From contig MNCI01005348.1 in NCBI GenBank assembly GCA_015680685.1, positions 140,745-204,744 of the forward strand: a stretch of DNA of 64,000 nt, read 5' to 3'. Every line of letters starts with the position of its first letter. Positions within the stretch are counted from its first letter, which is position 1. The position numbers and the translations under genes are program-made. This DNA is from Gnetum montanum (Eukaryota; Streptophyta; Gnetopsida; Gnetales; Gnetaceae). Of the stretch, positions 36,092-48,373 are shown piece by piece. A model generated the notes under the pieces. The model worked only from the letters and a program-made list of their open reading frames with translations. It did not search any database and had not been told where the DNA came from.

Positions 36092-38102
36092 TAACATTTT
36101 CTGTGGCTCTTTAGTCTTTTGACTTTTTTTTTTACACATTTTTGGTTTTACAAATTTTTATTTTCATATTCTTTCTTTTACATATTTTTTTTACATCTTT
36201 TTGTTTTTCAGATTATTGATCTTTTATAAGTTTTTATTTTATACCATCCTTAATATATTTGATATTTATTACATAATGTTTTACTTTCTTTTATATCTTC
36301 TTGTGTTTGATGTGCTTCTCTACTCTTTCTAATAATAAGGTGTTAGGTGCAATGGTAATGTGCTACTCAATAATGGTATGTTTCATTTGTAATTTGATTG
36401 TTGATGTTTGGTTTCTAACTTTGAATGTTGTTACTGATGACTGAAACATGGTTTCTTTTCATGTAATAGGTAGTTAGTCCACATCATCCACCTATCCACA
36501 TACTCTATGGTTTTCCTTGTTTTGCAAACATGTAGTCTCTTCTTCATTAATGCAACTTTAATAAATTGGTAACTTGTTTAGTTTTTGGAATTGAGAAGGA
36601 ATCAAAGGTATGAAAAGGGTGTGGCTTCAAAGGAATGTAGTATTCTTCATGCTTTTCTATTTTCCTATGTGCCAGAGTGTTCTCATGAGCTTCTCACCAT
36701 TCTGTGTCATTCCACAATAGGAAGTCAAATGGGTCCTTACATGGTGTGGTGCTTATCAAAAAAAAAAAGAGGATTCAAATCACACCCCTTAGAAAAAATA
36801 AATGCAAAAATGCATGGGTCTTTGCATGGTATGGTTCTCATTCATAAAAAACATGGGAATTAAAAGCACACCCCTTAGATCAAATAAATGGTCTACAAGC
36901 ATTGGTTATGGGACTTGTCTTTTCTCCTCAAATTAAGGTCCTTTTTCACTTCTTAATTGTTCTCCAATGTGGAATGGTGGTTTTTTTATGGGAGCATTCT
37001 TCTATCTCAAGGGATGGACTAGTCTTAGAATGTCGATGTAAAGTCACTGAAAGTGGTTGGTTTTGGTCTAGACTAAGGATAGATCCTACAAAGTCATTTA
37101 ATCACAAACTCCATAAGGGACTTCATGTGACCATAATTAGGAACTCCATTCCATTCTCTCTCTCTCATCCATCTATGCTTTTCATGCCTCACCTCATTGC
37201 CAGTTTCATGTTTTGATGCAATGTTCTAGTTTGATGTGTTGGGATCTTCGTTAGTTACTTTTGGATTTTTGTACTTAACTTCCCGTAACCATTAATCATC
37301 CATGGTGCCTGTGGACTCCTTGGTTTGAAGTTATGAAAAGGCATAAAAGGCCTATGCCTACTTTGGGGAGGATCCACTTGCATATCTTTTAGTTTGGTTA
37401 AGTTAAGTTCTTTACCTTTAGACATTGTTATAATCAAATTTTATTTATTTATTTACCCCATCCATGGCATCCAATTGTATGCATATTCAAAACCATTTTT
37501 TAGTGAATTTCTTATTTTTACTATTGTGAATTTCTATATTCTCTTTCCAGTATTCCTTGTGATAATATTTTTCTAAATTTTATGGCCTACTTCTCTTACT
37601 TAAACCATTCATTAGTCTTTCCACTAACACTATCAAGTAACCAATCTATTACAATCACAACTCGAGTTGATAAAATCACTGACGAGACAAGGTATTTAAC
37701 CAATTATCTATTACACTTTATATACTAATTCTTGATTTTGTTGTGATTGCAGTGGGGAGCATGAATTGGAAGTGGGATTTTCTTCACCAAAGAGGATGCA
37801 ACAATGTCACTCATGGGAGATTGTTCAAGAATGCTGGATCTTTTCTACCTCTCCCTCATTCTTCTATTGTTAAGAGGAGTTAGATATCCATTGGGTACGA
37901 GGGTGTTCTATTCTATTGTCATGAACACCCAATTTCGTACACAATTGTAATGTTGTATGCTCGGGCACTTCTATATTTTTTTGTTTTCTTTGTGTCACTT
38001 TACATGATTGTCAAATAGTCCACACCTTCTAATATATTTTATAAGGGACTTGTTCCTCTTCTTTTGTACTCATGGATGAGTTTTCATTTAGTTGTAGGGG
38101 TA
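36092..38102 (+). other. Non-coding tail of element A with polypurine tract
   Basis: T-rich start, then a tandem repeat (36729-36900), then sequence conserved in elements B and C, ending with TTGTAGGGGTA directly before the 3' LTR as the likely PPT. Open frames here (for example 36585-36863 and 36902-37216) are not conserved as proteins between copies. Confidence 0.8.
36729..36900 (+). repeat. Tail tandem repeat of element A, two units of about 85 bp
   Basis: Each unit reads GGGTC(C/T)TT(A/G)CATGGT(G/A)TGGT, then a poly-A stretch, then CACACCCCTTAGA and AAATAAATG. The same unit appears once in B (about 44957-45025) and at least twice in C (from 63827), so copy number varies between elements. 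Confidence 0.8.
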
Positions 38103-38959
38103 TGATGAATCATGTTTTTCATATGCTCTGATATTAGATTTTCCATGATATTGGGTACACGATATCAAATATGCGATATCGTGACCTAAGATTCGATATC
38201 ACAGGGTTACTTCTAGGTTTAGAAATATAGCCCCTGGGTGCACGATTGAGAGTAGTTTTTGGTAGTCAAGTAGTGAAACTCTTGTACTTTGTTCATTTGA
38301 GAGTTAGAATATTTTCCAAGTTCTCGTATTATGAGGTCTAAGTGTAAATGGATCTTTATTTAAGCATTGATGTACCTGAACATACCATTGTGTTGGAAAT
38401 AAAGACAAACTCTTTGATTCATCCTTGCAACATTTAAGACTTTCTTTCTTATGCATTTATATATTGTGATTTCATGCAATTTACATTAATGTTATTCACG
38501 CAGCAATTAATTTTGATTAATCAAGAAACTCATTAAAATACATTAGCACAACCGCCTTTGAACATACATGTGACACTTGGTAGCTCAGAAATGGTTAGTG
38601 TTTGACAACCCAACAGTGTTTACACAAAGTTCAGGATGTGTCTGAGAAGTGGGAATGGTTACTTGTGTTAGGCTAGATTAGATCATAGTTTTCTTAGTAA
38701 CTTAAACACTATCACTTTCATTCTTATTCTAGGTGAGTAAATTGATAAAACTCAAAATAATAAAAATCTTACGCCTCGGTCACACTTAACCATACAATTG
38801 CATTCCACAAGTGGGACTGGAAAGACAACAAATCGACAACATGCATGCACTATTTAGCTGTAGCATACTTGGTAATTACAGTTTGTGGAATTCAACCAAA
38901 TCGTATGTGAATTCTTGTGATTCGTATGATTAGGCATAGGGGTACCTCACCACTCATCA
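38103..38959 (+). repeat. 3' LTR of element A
   Basis: Starts TGATGAATCATG and ends CACTCATCA. It is collinear with the 5' LTR over its whole length. The U3 palindromes are at about 38129-38203, and the TATA region is mutated (TTAGAAATATAG). Confidence 0.93.
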
Positions 38960-39199
38960 ATAACATTTCATGTTTATATTGTTATTTCAAATTTTAAGTT
39001 ACCTTTTGGTTTTTCTTTATTTTATGTTAAGTATGATTTTACATTTTATTAGTATTTTACATTTTAATTTTTTAAATTTATGAATAAGGAAAGTTTCCAT
39101 ACCTTTCTTTTAAGGAGAGAATCTCTAATCCTAATCAATCAAAAACTTAATTAACAAAAAAAATTAGTCTTAACTTTTTGAATCTTTATCCTAAGAAGA

Positions 39200-40640
39200 A
39201 TTTGAACTAAGATGAAAACCAATCCATCCCTAGCTCCTTTAGTTAACAATTCCTTCAAATTTACTAATTATCATCTTATTCCTAAACCCCTACAAAATGT
39301 GAATTTGTTCCTTAACCATTCATCTTCTACCAGTGATGCATGCTAACATGTAGAATATTCAAAACCTTACTAGGCATCTACAATATTACAAAAAATGATA
39401 TAACATGTAGAATCTTTATAACTATCTTTAGAAGTAAAGCTATACACTGGCTCATAATTCTTTCATTAACTCATGGTTAGGCTTTACAAATAACTTCTTG
39501 ATTCAATTTGATAATTTTACTATTCTTGCCTTAGCCTAAAGCAACTTTACAAGTCTAAGAAAACTACCTAGAGAAAATGTTTGTGATTATAATTTAAGAT
39601 TTCTCCATTGGTTAGGTTAGATGCCAAATGAGATGCACCCTCAACCTAATTTTATTCTCAACTTTTACCTCTCCACCATTGATTTAGAACAAATTACCTT
39701 AGTGAATAATCTTCAAACTCAATTTGAAATTATTAATATTAGTAATCCTATGCAATCTAGTCTCTTCCCTTCGTAAACCCTCCCACTAAATAATATTATG
39801 CTTCAAATCCTTACTCCCTTGTAGATGCCTTAACTTGTAAACAATTATTTTCAAAACCTAATTTCTTCTTCATTCTTACCACCAAATATTGGTTTAAATG
39901 ATAATGAATTAAAAAATTTAATCCAATGCATCATAAATTCAAATAGAATATCTAATTCTAAAGAATTGGCTATTCAAACAAAAAACTAATAAAAGAAAAT
40001 CACTTAAATGTTAACTTTCCTTCAAAAACATTCAGACAAAGTGGTGGAACTAAAAAAAATAACAAGAAGATTCCTCTAGAAAATAACAAAACCAAATAAT
40101 GATTATTTTCACTGACATTATATTAGGCAACATTCCAAAAAAGCTTGTCCCTGGTTTTTAGGTTTATATAGAGATAACTCTCAAAACTAATAAAAAAAGG
40201 CTATAATTATGATTCTTAATATTCCTCATAAAAAGGATAATATATAATTTGATTTATGCAAAAAAAGTCATGGTAAGTCATCCCAACCTATAAAACACTC
40301 ACTATCATAGGCTTGGTAACATTATAGATACTACTCAACAACAAATGGGAAATAATACTTAAACCCCTTCCAATAAAAGAGTTTCCAATCAAAGTAATAT
40401 AAATAATTAAATAGGATCATCTTAACTTTAATAATAATCTAATGCACCTTCTATACTTAGAAGAAACTCATCTCAATCAAAAACTAAAGATGAGCACAAA
40501 ACTTATGATTATTTTGACGATTTGAAAAGAGTTAAGATCAACATTTCAATATATGACCTTTTACATTTTAGTGAAATGAAAGGTGCAATTCAAAAAATGA
40601 TTGAAACACTTGAAACTAGTAAAGAAAAGTGCTTCCACTT
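39200..40640 (+). pseudogene. gag-like region of older gypsy element F
   Basis: Decayed coding with many stops. A possible start reads MKTNPSLAPL near 39212. Further on, pieces such as a Trp-containing helical region near 39440-39700 and polar segments up to about 40500 have gag-like composition. The frame that follows (40522-40878) leads into the protease. Assignment rests mainly on position upstream of the protease. Confidence 0.5.
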
Positions 40641-41010
40641 AGAAAAACATGCTCATGTCATTGAAAGTATTGATGGCTTATTTATACAAAATATAAAGAA
40701 ATTAACATTAACCAAAAGAGATCTGTCACCTTTCTTAATAACGTTGATTTTAATGAAGAATGCTGATAACTACATAATGGATTCTAGTGCAATTATTAGC
40801 ATTATGTCGTTAGAAGTGTGTAAAATGCTAGAAGTGCAAATGATACCAGAAACAAAAAGTATCATCCAACTTGATTAGTCTACTATACCTATAGTAGACT
40901 CTTTGAAAGGAGTCAAAGTGCAACTTAAACAATATCTCAGTTTCACATGTTACATGGATATTTTAGTAGTTGACATGCAATCAACTTATGATGTTCTTTT
41001 AACATGAACT
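40522..41010 (+). pseudogene. Aspartic protease of element F
   Basis: An open frame (40522-40878) carries NYIMDSSAIISIMSLEVCKMLEV, in which DSSA stands for the usual DSGA active site. After a stop at 40876 it continues through VKVQLKQYLSF and ends near 41005 with STYDVLLT, resembling the YDVLLGR end of gypsy proteases. This supports a Ty3/gypsy protease unlike that of elements A and B. Confidence 0.7.
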
Positions 41011-41347
41011 TTTAAAATCAAGTTTAGGGGCTTCCTCAAACTAGATTTTTTTGAATTATTAATTCTTATAAAAAATCCAAATACACCATCATATTAAGAA
41101 AACCTTTTTATGAATATGTGGTTAATAGCCGTAACTAGTAAAATGAATTACTTGAGAATTGAAACACCAACATTTTTATTGAAGTTATTGAAGTTGGTCC
41201 AAGAGAGTATAAAAAATGAAAAAACTTCATAGAAATCTTAGAATTAAATCCTTACACTAATAACTCTTCCATAAAATATTATTAAACCCTTAGAGAAGTT
41301 GAAGAAAATATAAATGTATTTTTTCCTATCACTAGCATGATGGTAAA

Positions 41348-41900
41348 ATGTTCCTTTTTGTTGATCCTCCACCATTAAGGAAAGGAAAAAGTATGAATTT
41401 AACTTTGATAAATGAAAATCTAAGAAATAAACCAATTTATGATTATCATCATCATTATGTTGACCAAAGAGTTTACTTTTCAAATTCTACTAACTTGAAT
41501 GCTTGGATATTAAGAGTAGATGATGCTTCTACTAATAAAGAATGTGGATTTGGAATCATACTTGTATTACCTAGTGAAGCTTTAATCTTGAAAGCTATTA
41601 ATTTCACTAAATGAATGACAAGCAATATAGTTGAGTATGAAGTTCATATTCATGGGATTAAAGTAGCCTAATAATATGAATTTTCAAAAATCAAAGTTAT
41701 AGTGATTTCCAACTCATAGTAAATTAAATCCATAAAATTTTTGATGATAAATATTCATCCATGCAAGCATATGAATCCTATGTTCTTGAACTTTTCAAGG
41801 AATTTGGTCAAATATCTATTGAGCATGTCTCTAGGGAAGAGAATTATATTTTGTACATGTTAGCTCAACTGATAACTACATTAGATACACAATTTTAGTA
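41348..41900 (+). pseudogene. RNase H-like domain located upstream of RT in element F
   Basis: After YDYHHHYVDQRVYFSN, the frame reads AWILRVDDASTNKECGFGIIL. This is the first strand and catalytic Asp region of the RNase H type that plant Tat-like elements carry in addition to their own. It continues after one stop with NIVEYEVHIHGIKVA (catalytic Glu in VEYE), a degraded SNS... strand, YESYVLELFKEFGQISIEHVSREENY (third acidic position altered) and LAQL. In the elements I remember, this module lies between the gypsy RNase H and integrase. Here it lies between protease and RT, about 500 bp before the first RT motif. Confidence 0.65.
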
Positions 41901-42051
41901 AAATGCTTAGGATTCTAAATTTATTATCAATAAGGATAAAGTATATTTCATTCTAGGTAATTTTTTTCCTTTCCAAGTTTTTGATGATGATCATTAAATA
42001 TTATAGTTCTTATCTTTTGATAATGAATTTAGTGATCAATATCTTAAAATA

Positions 42052-42844
42052 TTGCAAATTAATGAAGATAATAGATCAAAGGATATTGTGTTTCTAAATG
42101 ATATTTCTTTTGAAATAGTGACTCAAGAAGAATTATTTGATGATTTACACACCAAAACTAAGGAAGTATCTAGAAATACTAATTGGAAAATGTTAGTTGA
42201 AACTAAAACCATTCAAATTCAAAAGAAAGAATAGCAACATCCTATTAAAATAGGCATTCATTTATATGAAAATTAAAAACATCTAACTAATTTACTACAT
42301 GAATTTAATGATATTTAAGCTTCTACACATGAAGATCTAAAAACTTTTAACCCCGTTATTGTGACATATACCGTACCACTTGAGCTTGAGACAAAACCAT
42401 GTAAATAAAAACTTTGATTTGTGAACCTTAAAATTGAATAATTAATGAAGGAAAAAATTGATAAGCTAGTAGAGTTCATAATTATTTATCTTATGAGTCA
42501 TTCTAATTGGATATCAAATTTGGTATGTATTAAGAAATGAATAGGTGAATTATGATTACGTATGGAATTTTATAACCTTAATACCTCCTGTATTAAGGAT
42601 AATTATCTAATTCTTATTATGGAAGAATTATCACAAATTGTGAATGGTGCACAAATGTACTCATTTTGGATGAATATTTATGCTATAATCAAATTGTAGG
42701 AAGTAACAAATATGAATATAAAGCTATCTTTACAACCAAACTAGAAACCTTCCAATTTGCGACAATGTCATTTGGTCTTATTAAATTAGTTCTACCTTTC
42801 AAAGAGCCATGAATAAAACCTTTAAAACATTGACAAAGAAATTT
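42052..42844 (+). pseudogene. Reverse transcriptase of element F, part 1
   Basis: A linker frame (42052-42234) is followed by HEDLKTFNPVIVTYTVPLE and RT motifs: KLVEFIIIYLMSHSNWISNLV at about 42460-42525, LRMEFYNLN, CIKDNYLI and NGAQMYSF. The frame stops at 42844, where element B begins. Removing B with one target copy restores the frame into 52709. Confidence 0.8.
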
Positions 42845-43664
42845 TGATGAGTAGAAAGGTATCCCTATGCTCAACCATATGAATACAAGCGTACACACAC
42901 GATATGGTCGAATTCCAAGGACTAGGTGCTTATGCACCTTTACAAAACCTGGGTAGGTTAGTTAATCATTGTCTTCCCAAGCTTACTTTTATAGCACAAT
43001 TGTATGGTTAAGTAAACTTGAGGTATATGATTTTTATATATTTTTTGATGTTTGATCTCTTGGTGCTACAAAGGGAGAAGTGACTAATTAAGTAACTAAT
43101 TTAATATAACTAATCGACTATGCTCTAACTAGTCCTAACACCAACATCCATTCCCACTTGCCATCCACATCCTAAACTAGTGCAACACTACTAGGATTAG
43201 CAAATGCTAATCGTTTCTAGGTTACCAAGTGTTCCATGCATGGTCAAAGTGGTCGTACTGAGTGTGCTTACTTGGGAGAGTTGACAAGGTGAGAGAGAGA
43301 ACATTAATTAACTAAGGCAAACATTAAATAGCTATAAATAACATTAAATAAGCGATTCTAAATACTACAGGATTTATCACAAAGTTCATCTTTATTTCTG
43401 GCCACAAGGTGTGCTCAGGTACAGAATGTTTGAATAAAGATCTGTTCGCTTTAAGACTCCTACTATGGGCACTCAAAAATAATTCTAACTCTAAGAAGGG
43501 AAAAAGGAAAGATTTCGGGTAAGGGACTAAGACTAATTAACTAACTATTGTCAAACCAAGTGTTCTTGCCTCTTATTTATAGGGGATAAGATAGGCCCCG
43601 ATATCAGATGTCTGATATCGCTTGGAAGGCTTCAATATCATGGCCTCGATATTGCAGCTCATCA
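42845..43664 (-). repeat. 3' LTR of element B
   Basis: On the plus strand it opens TGATGAGTAG and closes GCAGCTCATCA. It is collinear with 51884-52703. The palindrome cluster and TATA region lie at about 43575-43664. Confidence 0.93.
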
Positions 43665-45560
43665 TAACCCCACAAATGAATGAAAACTCATCCTTGAGTT
43701 CCTTACAAAATATTGGAAATGTATGGGATTATTGATTGAATGAGAATCGACAGTGACAGGGAATAATAGACTCAAAGTGCTTGGTGAACAGATCAGAAAA
43801 CATATTACAACATTGGTGTTCATGTCCATTGTGGTGAACACTATAAATAGATGAAATCTAGACCCTCATCTGATAGCTTGAAGAGAAAAAGAGAGAGAAA
43901 AGAAAATGAGGCATGTTGTTGCTGATGTCAGAAATGTGCATTCCGTTGTTCATCCATAGCCACATGACCAAATTTGTTCCTTACGTAAACGCTCTAGCTC
44001 TAGTCCATCTTGAGTGCTTCCTCCTATCCTAGTTCATTGTCCATGTAATTACCATTTGCACACACAACACAGTCACGAATTAGCAAGGATAGATAAGTCA
44101 TAATGTAGTTAATACCTTGCCTCGATATAGGTGCATTGGCTGGGTTGTGGGTATGGAAGATACTGTGTTAGAGGTTTTTAACTAATAACTACCCAAGGTG
44201 TAGGGGTGAGATAGGTAATTAAATGAAAAAATTTGTAACAAGGCCACCATGATTAAGAGCAAACCTCTGGTAGCGATAGGGTTGAAAAACTGAAGGAATA
44301 ATGAAGATGAGGGTAATAATAATGGTGAAGCTAATAAAATGGATGTCATCGATGGGGATGAAACAAGAAATGGTTAATTGCAAAGAATGTTTAAGGAAAA
44401 TAACTTAACAATTGCACCAAAAAGGAATGCTAGTGGGTCCTCCCCAAAGTAGGATCATGCCTTTTATGCCCTAACAGACCTGCAAACTAAAGAGTCCATA
44501 GGCTCTCAAAATGACATATGGAAATAATGATTAAGAACTTACCCACAAGAGTTTATTGTAGACTAACAATGCATTAACCAAGAAATAGACTAATCATAAA
44601 ATCAACAATGAGGTGGAATATGGGAAGAAATATAGAAGGAGAGGAGGAAATGGAATGGAATCCCAAGAGCAAGGTTGTGTGAAGTCCCTTTTGTATTATG
44701 TGGTTAAGGTTACTAAATAAAATTCATCCCAAGTCTGAACTCACCAACCACATCTAGTGACCTTGCATCAATACATTTGACCAACCCATTCTCATGAAGC
44801 AACAAGAATGCGTTCATCAAGCCACCACCATTCCAAGGAGAGAAAGATAGGGAAGTAGGATGTGAGAAAGGGCCTTAGTTAGAGGAAACCTTCAAGCATG
44901 GGTAACATGTCTTTTTAGTGCCATAACCAATGTTTGCAACCCATGTTTCTTTATTATGTCTAAGGGGTCTTCTTTGAATTCCCACTAGCTTTTTTTGTGT
45001 GAGAACCACACCATGCAAAGACGTATTTAGATTCATTCAACTTCCTGATATTTGGTCAATAGTAGAATGGTAGAAAATGCATGAAAAGCATCCAAGTACC
45101 CAAGAGAATAGCTAGCACAAGTGTGTCGAATCCCCTTGAAGTCATACCCTTTTCAACCATTGAGTCCTTCCTTGCTTTGAAGAAGACCAAGTCACCAATT
45201 CATTAATAAGTTTATTTAGAAAAAGAGAAAGTATAGTTCCAAAGCCAAGGGAGACCACAACATTGAATGGATGAATGGACAATGTGGACTCATTGCCTAT
45301 TTTATCAAAAGAACCATATCTTAGTATCAACATTGAAAATCAAAGGTAGAAATCAAACATTAGCAATCAACATTATTATAGTCCAACCCACCATCATGAG
45401 CACTTATTATATGATGAATGAAACTAAATTAAACAAATAAATAGTAAAAATGTGAATAAAGGTGTAAAAAAAATGAGTAAAATTGAAAAGATATGTAAAA
45501 TAAAAATGTGTAAAACAAAAATACAAAAACGCTGAGGGCTTAGAATGATTAGCATTGATG
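43665..45560 (-). other. Non-coding tail of element B
   Basis: Sequence between integrase end and 3' LTR, homologous to the tails of A and C (for example the GGGTCCTCCCCAAAGTAGG block at about 44429). It holds one copy of the tail repeat near 44957-45025. A GAGAGAAAAGAGAG-type purine run near 43880-43905 is a local simple repeat. No gene is supported. Confidence 0.75.
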
Positions 45561-46912
45561 GCCATCTCCCCCATGACTAAGTTAGAGGGAGGAGATCTAA
45601 AATAGTGAGCAAGGTTGTCCACCAATAGAGGTAGTATGGATACTGGCTATTCTAGACTCATGGAAAGGTTTATTTTATTGGATGTTGATCAAAAATTTCC
45701 TATCTAGGTTGTTAGGTTTGTAAATCATCATGGGTCCTGAAGGAAAAGTTGCATGATTAATATAAGGTCCTTCCCACAATGTTTAAAATTTAGTGTGTTG
45801 TGGCACATGTGTGGGGTTCAAATAAAGAAGCTTATCTCCCAGTTGGTACTTAAATTTTCTAATTTTCAAGTCATGATGTCATTTATTAAAAGCCTTGTGC
45901 AATTCATTAGATGACAGGGTGACTAATCGGTTCTCATCTAGCAGGTTAAGGTTCATTAGCCATTCTTTGTGTGCTAGATTGAGGTCAAGGTTAAGGTTAC
46001 ATGCTGTGGTAGTGTATGGAGTTTTTCTTGAATAGGAAGCATTAGGAGTTTTTTGTACACTAACTCATATGGAGAGTATCCTATAGGAAGTTTCCATGTG
46101 GAGCGGTATGCCCAAAGAGCATCGTTCAGTTTGGTGCTTCAGTCTCACCTATATTTGCTAATGGTTCTTGTTAGTATTTTCATAATCTCCCTATTGGTTA
46201 CTTCAACTTGACCATTTTCTTGAGGGTGGTATGATGTAGTCAGCTTGTGTTCAACTCCTAAGCATTGCATCAACTTTCAAAAATTCACATCCATAAAATG
46301 TGTACCATTATCTAAAATAAGTGCACAAGGCACACCAAACCTGTTAATGATTTGTTAAACAAATCATGCAACGTTAGATGATGTACAGTCCATAACAGTA
46401 GTTTCTTCTACCCATTTTATAAAGTAGTCAATAGCAACAACAATGTAAGATTTTCCATTGGACATTGGTGTAATAGGCCCCATAAAATCAATTCCCCATA
46501 TGTTGAAGGATTCTAAAGGTTGAATCCATTGTTGTGGACCCTCCATTCTAGTAGTCATTTCCTCATCACGTTGGCAATGCTCATAAGATTGGATGAAATG
46601 ATGAGCATCCTGGAACAATGTAGGCCAATAATATCCAACAAGCAAGATTTTAATGGTTGTTTGTCTCTTAGCATAATGACCCCCACAAGGACCCTCATGA
46701 GCATCTTGGAGAACTTGTAATTGATTTACATTGGGAACACACCATCGGACCAAGCCATCAGGACATACCTTATAAAGGTGTCCATTGATTTCCATGAAAT
46801 ATATGGCTTAGTGAAGAAACTACTATTTCTTTTTAGCGTCCAAATCATGTGGCGTTTCTTGTATAAGGAAATAGGTAAGAATGCTACTATACCAATTTAT
46901 TTTTGTGGTTAA
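45561..46912 (-). pseudogene. Integrase of element B
   Basis: The largest intact frame (46364-46795, 143 residues) starts MEINGHLYKV and covers the zinc-binding part (GPCGGHYAKRQ, GYYWPTLFQDAHHF, C-x2-C). It also includes the first catalytic Asp (WGIDFMGPI). Past a stop it continues with LILDNGTHF (second Asp) and NGQVEVTNREI (Glu), so all three catalytic residues survive. TGA replaces a Trp at 46139-46141, and a TGA shared with A lies in the F-x-KLM segment. The C-terminus is degraded toward 45561. Confidence 0.88.
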
Positions 46913-48360
46913 TTGATTATTTACTACACCTGCAAAGAGGAATTCATCAGGAAAGTGATCAGAAAGTGGATATTCATCCTCTTTTTTTTCCCATTTTAAT
47001 CGAGATAAATGATTAGCAACAACGTTCTTGGTGCCTTTACGATCTATCATCATAAGATCAAACTCTTGTAGGATTACAAGCCATCGTATGATGTAAGGGC
47101 TCACCATTGGTTTATTCAGAAGGAACTGAATTGCACTATGGTTTTTGTGTACAAATACCTTATAGTCCAATACATAGTGCCTGAACTTATCTAGTGCAAA
47201 CACCACAACCATTAATTCTTTTTCTGTTGTGGTGTAATTGAGTTGTACACTAGCAATACTTCAACTTGCATAGTGAATGTAATAGGGTATATTTCTGGTC
47301 ATCTAACTATGTAAGTACGACTCCTAAAGCAAAGTTGGATGCATTAGTCATTATATGGAATGGTTTGGACAAGTTAGGAGCTTGTAGAATATGTGTTTCT
47401 ACAAGCTTCTATTTTAAAGTTTGAAAAGCTAATTCACATTCTCTGGTCTATTCGAAAGGTACATCCTTTTTCGTTAGTTCAACCAATGATTTTGCAACCC
47501 TTAAAAAGTTCTCTATGAATCTTCTATAATAGCCAGTGTGTCCAAGGAACGATCAGATGTCTTTTACAATTTAAGGTTGGAAATTCCTTGAATTAATTTA
47601 ATCTTTTCAGGGTCTACCTCTATCCGTATTTGTGAAATCTTATGCCATAATACTATGCCTTCTTGGACCATTAAATTGCTTTTTTGCTAGTTGAGCCTTA
47701 AATTGGTTTCAACACATCATTTTAGTACCTAATCTAATCAGTCCAATGCTTGATCGAAGTCTGCTTTGTAGTTGGAGAAATCATCCATGAAGACCTCTAC
47801 ACCATTCCCTATTTACTACTAAAAGATACTTAAAACCAAATGTTTAAACATTGCAGGAGCATTGCACAAGCCAAATGGCATCTGTTTGTATGCAAATGTC
47901 CCCCAAGGACTTGTGAACATGGTCCTGGCTTGGTCTTCTGGTGCTATTTGGATTTGGTTGTATCCACTGTACCCATCCAAAAAACTATAGTAGCGATGCC
48001 CTGTAATGGTGTCTAAGACCTAGTCAATAAATGCCAATGGAAAGTGGTCTTTGAATGTTGCCATATTTAGTAGTCTAAATTCTATACACACCCTCCATTT
48101 ACCTCCCTTTTTGGACACAATAACTAATGGACCAACCCATTTGCTATCAGCAATGGGGTAGATGAACCTAGCTTTTATAAGCTGTTCAATTTCCTCCTTC
48201 ACCACTTGCTTCAGCTTTGGGTTTAATCACCTTTGCGATTGTCGTCAAGGCTTCATGGAGGGGTCAATGTAAATCCTATGTTGGCATATCCTAGGGTCTA
48301 TTCTAGTTAATTCAAGATATGACCAAGCGAAGCCTTTCAACCATTTGTTCACCATTTTCA
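46913..48360 (-). pseudogene. Reverse transcriptase and RNase H of element B
   Basis: RT begins at VKEEIEQLIKARFIYPIADS (48205 downward), followed by SKKGGKWRVCIEF, then GYSGYNQIQIAPED, WGTFAYKQMPFG and the catalytic VFMDDFS (FMDD codons 47780-47791). TAG stands at 47687-47689 where a Trp is expected. RNase H ends with an intact 129-residue frame (46823-47212) that includes HSAIQFLLNK and VVANHLSRL. The catalytic centre of RT is preserved but the frame is not. Confidence 0.9.
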
Positions 48361-48373
48361 ATAGTCTCTCTTT

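Larger units (their letters stand above)
29167..38959 (+). mobile_element. Element A: complete but decayed Ty3/gypsy LTR retrotransposon
   Basis: Two LTRs (29167-30007 and 38103-38959), a primer site, gag, protease, RT, RNase H and integrase in gypsy order, a 2-kb non-coding tail, and a perfect 5-bp target duplication ATAAC (29162-29166 and 38960-38964) define the element. The RT motifs (YPIADS, KKGGKW, PLPFVDKVLD) and the Asp-tRNA primer site suggest the Athila branch (family knowledge). The LTRs differ at roughly one base in eight by eye, so the insertion is old. All reading frames contain stops. Several catalytic residues are lost, so it can no longer move by itself. Confidence 0.93.
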
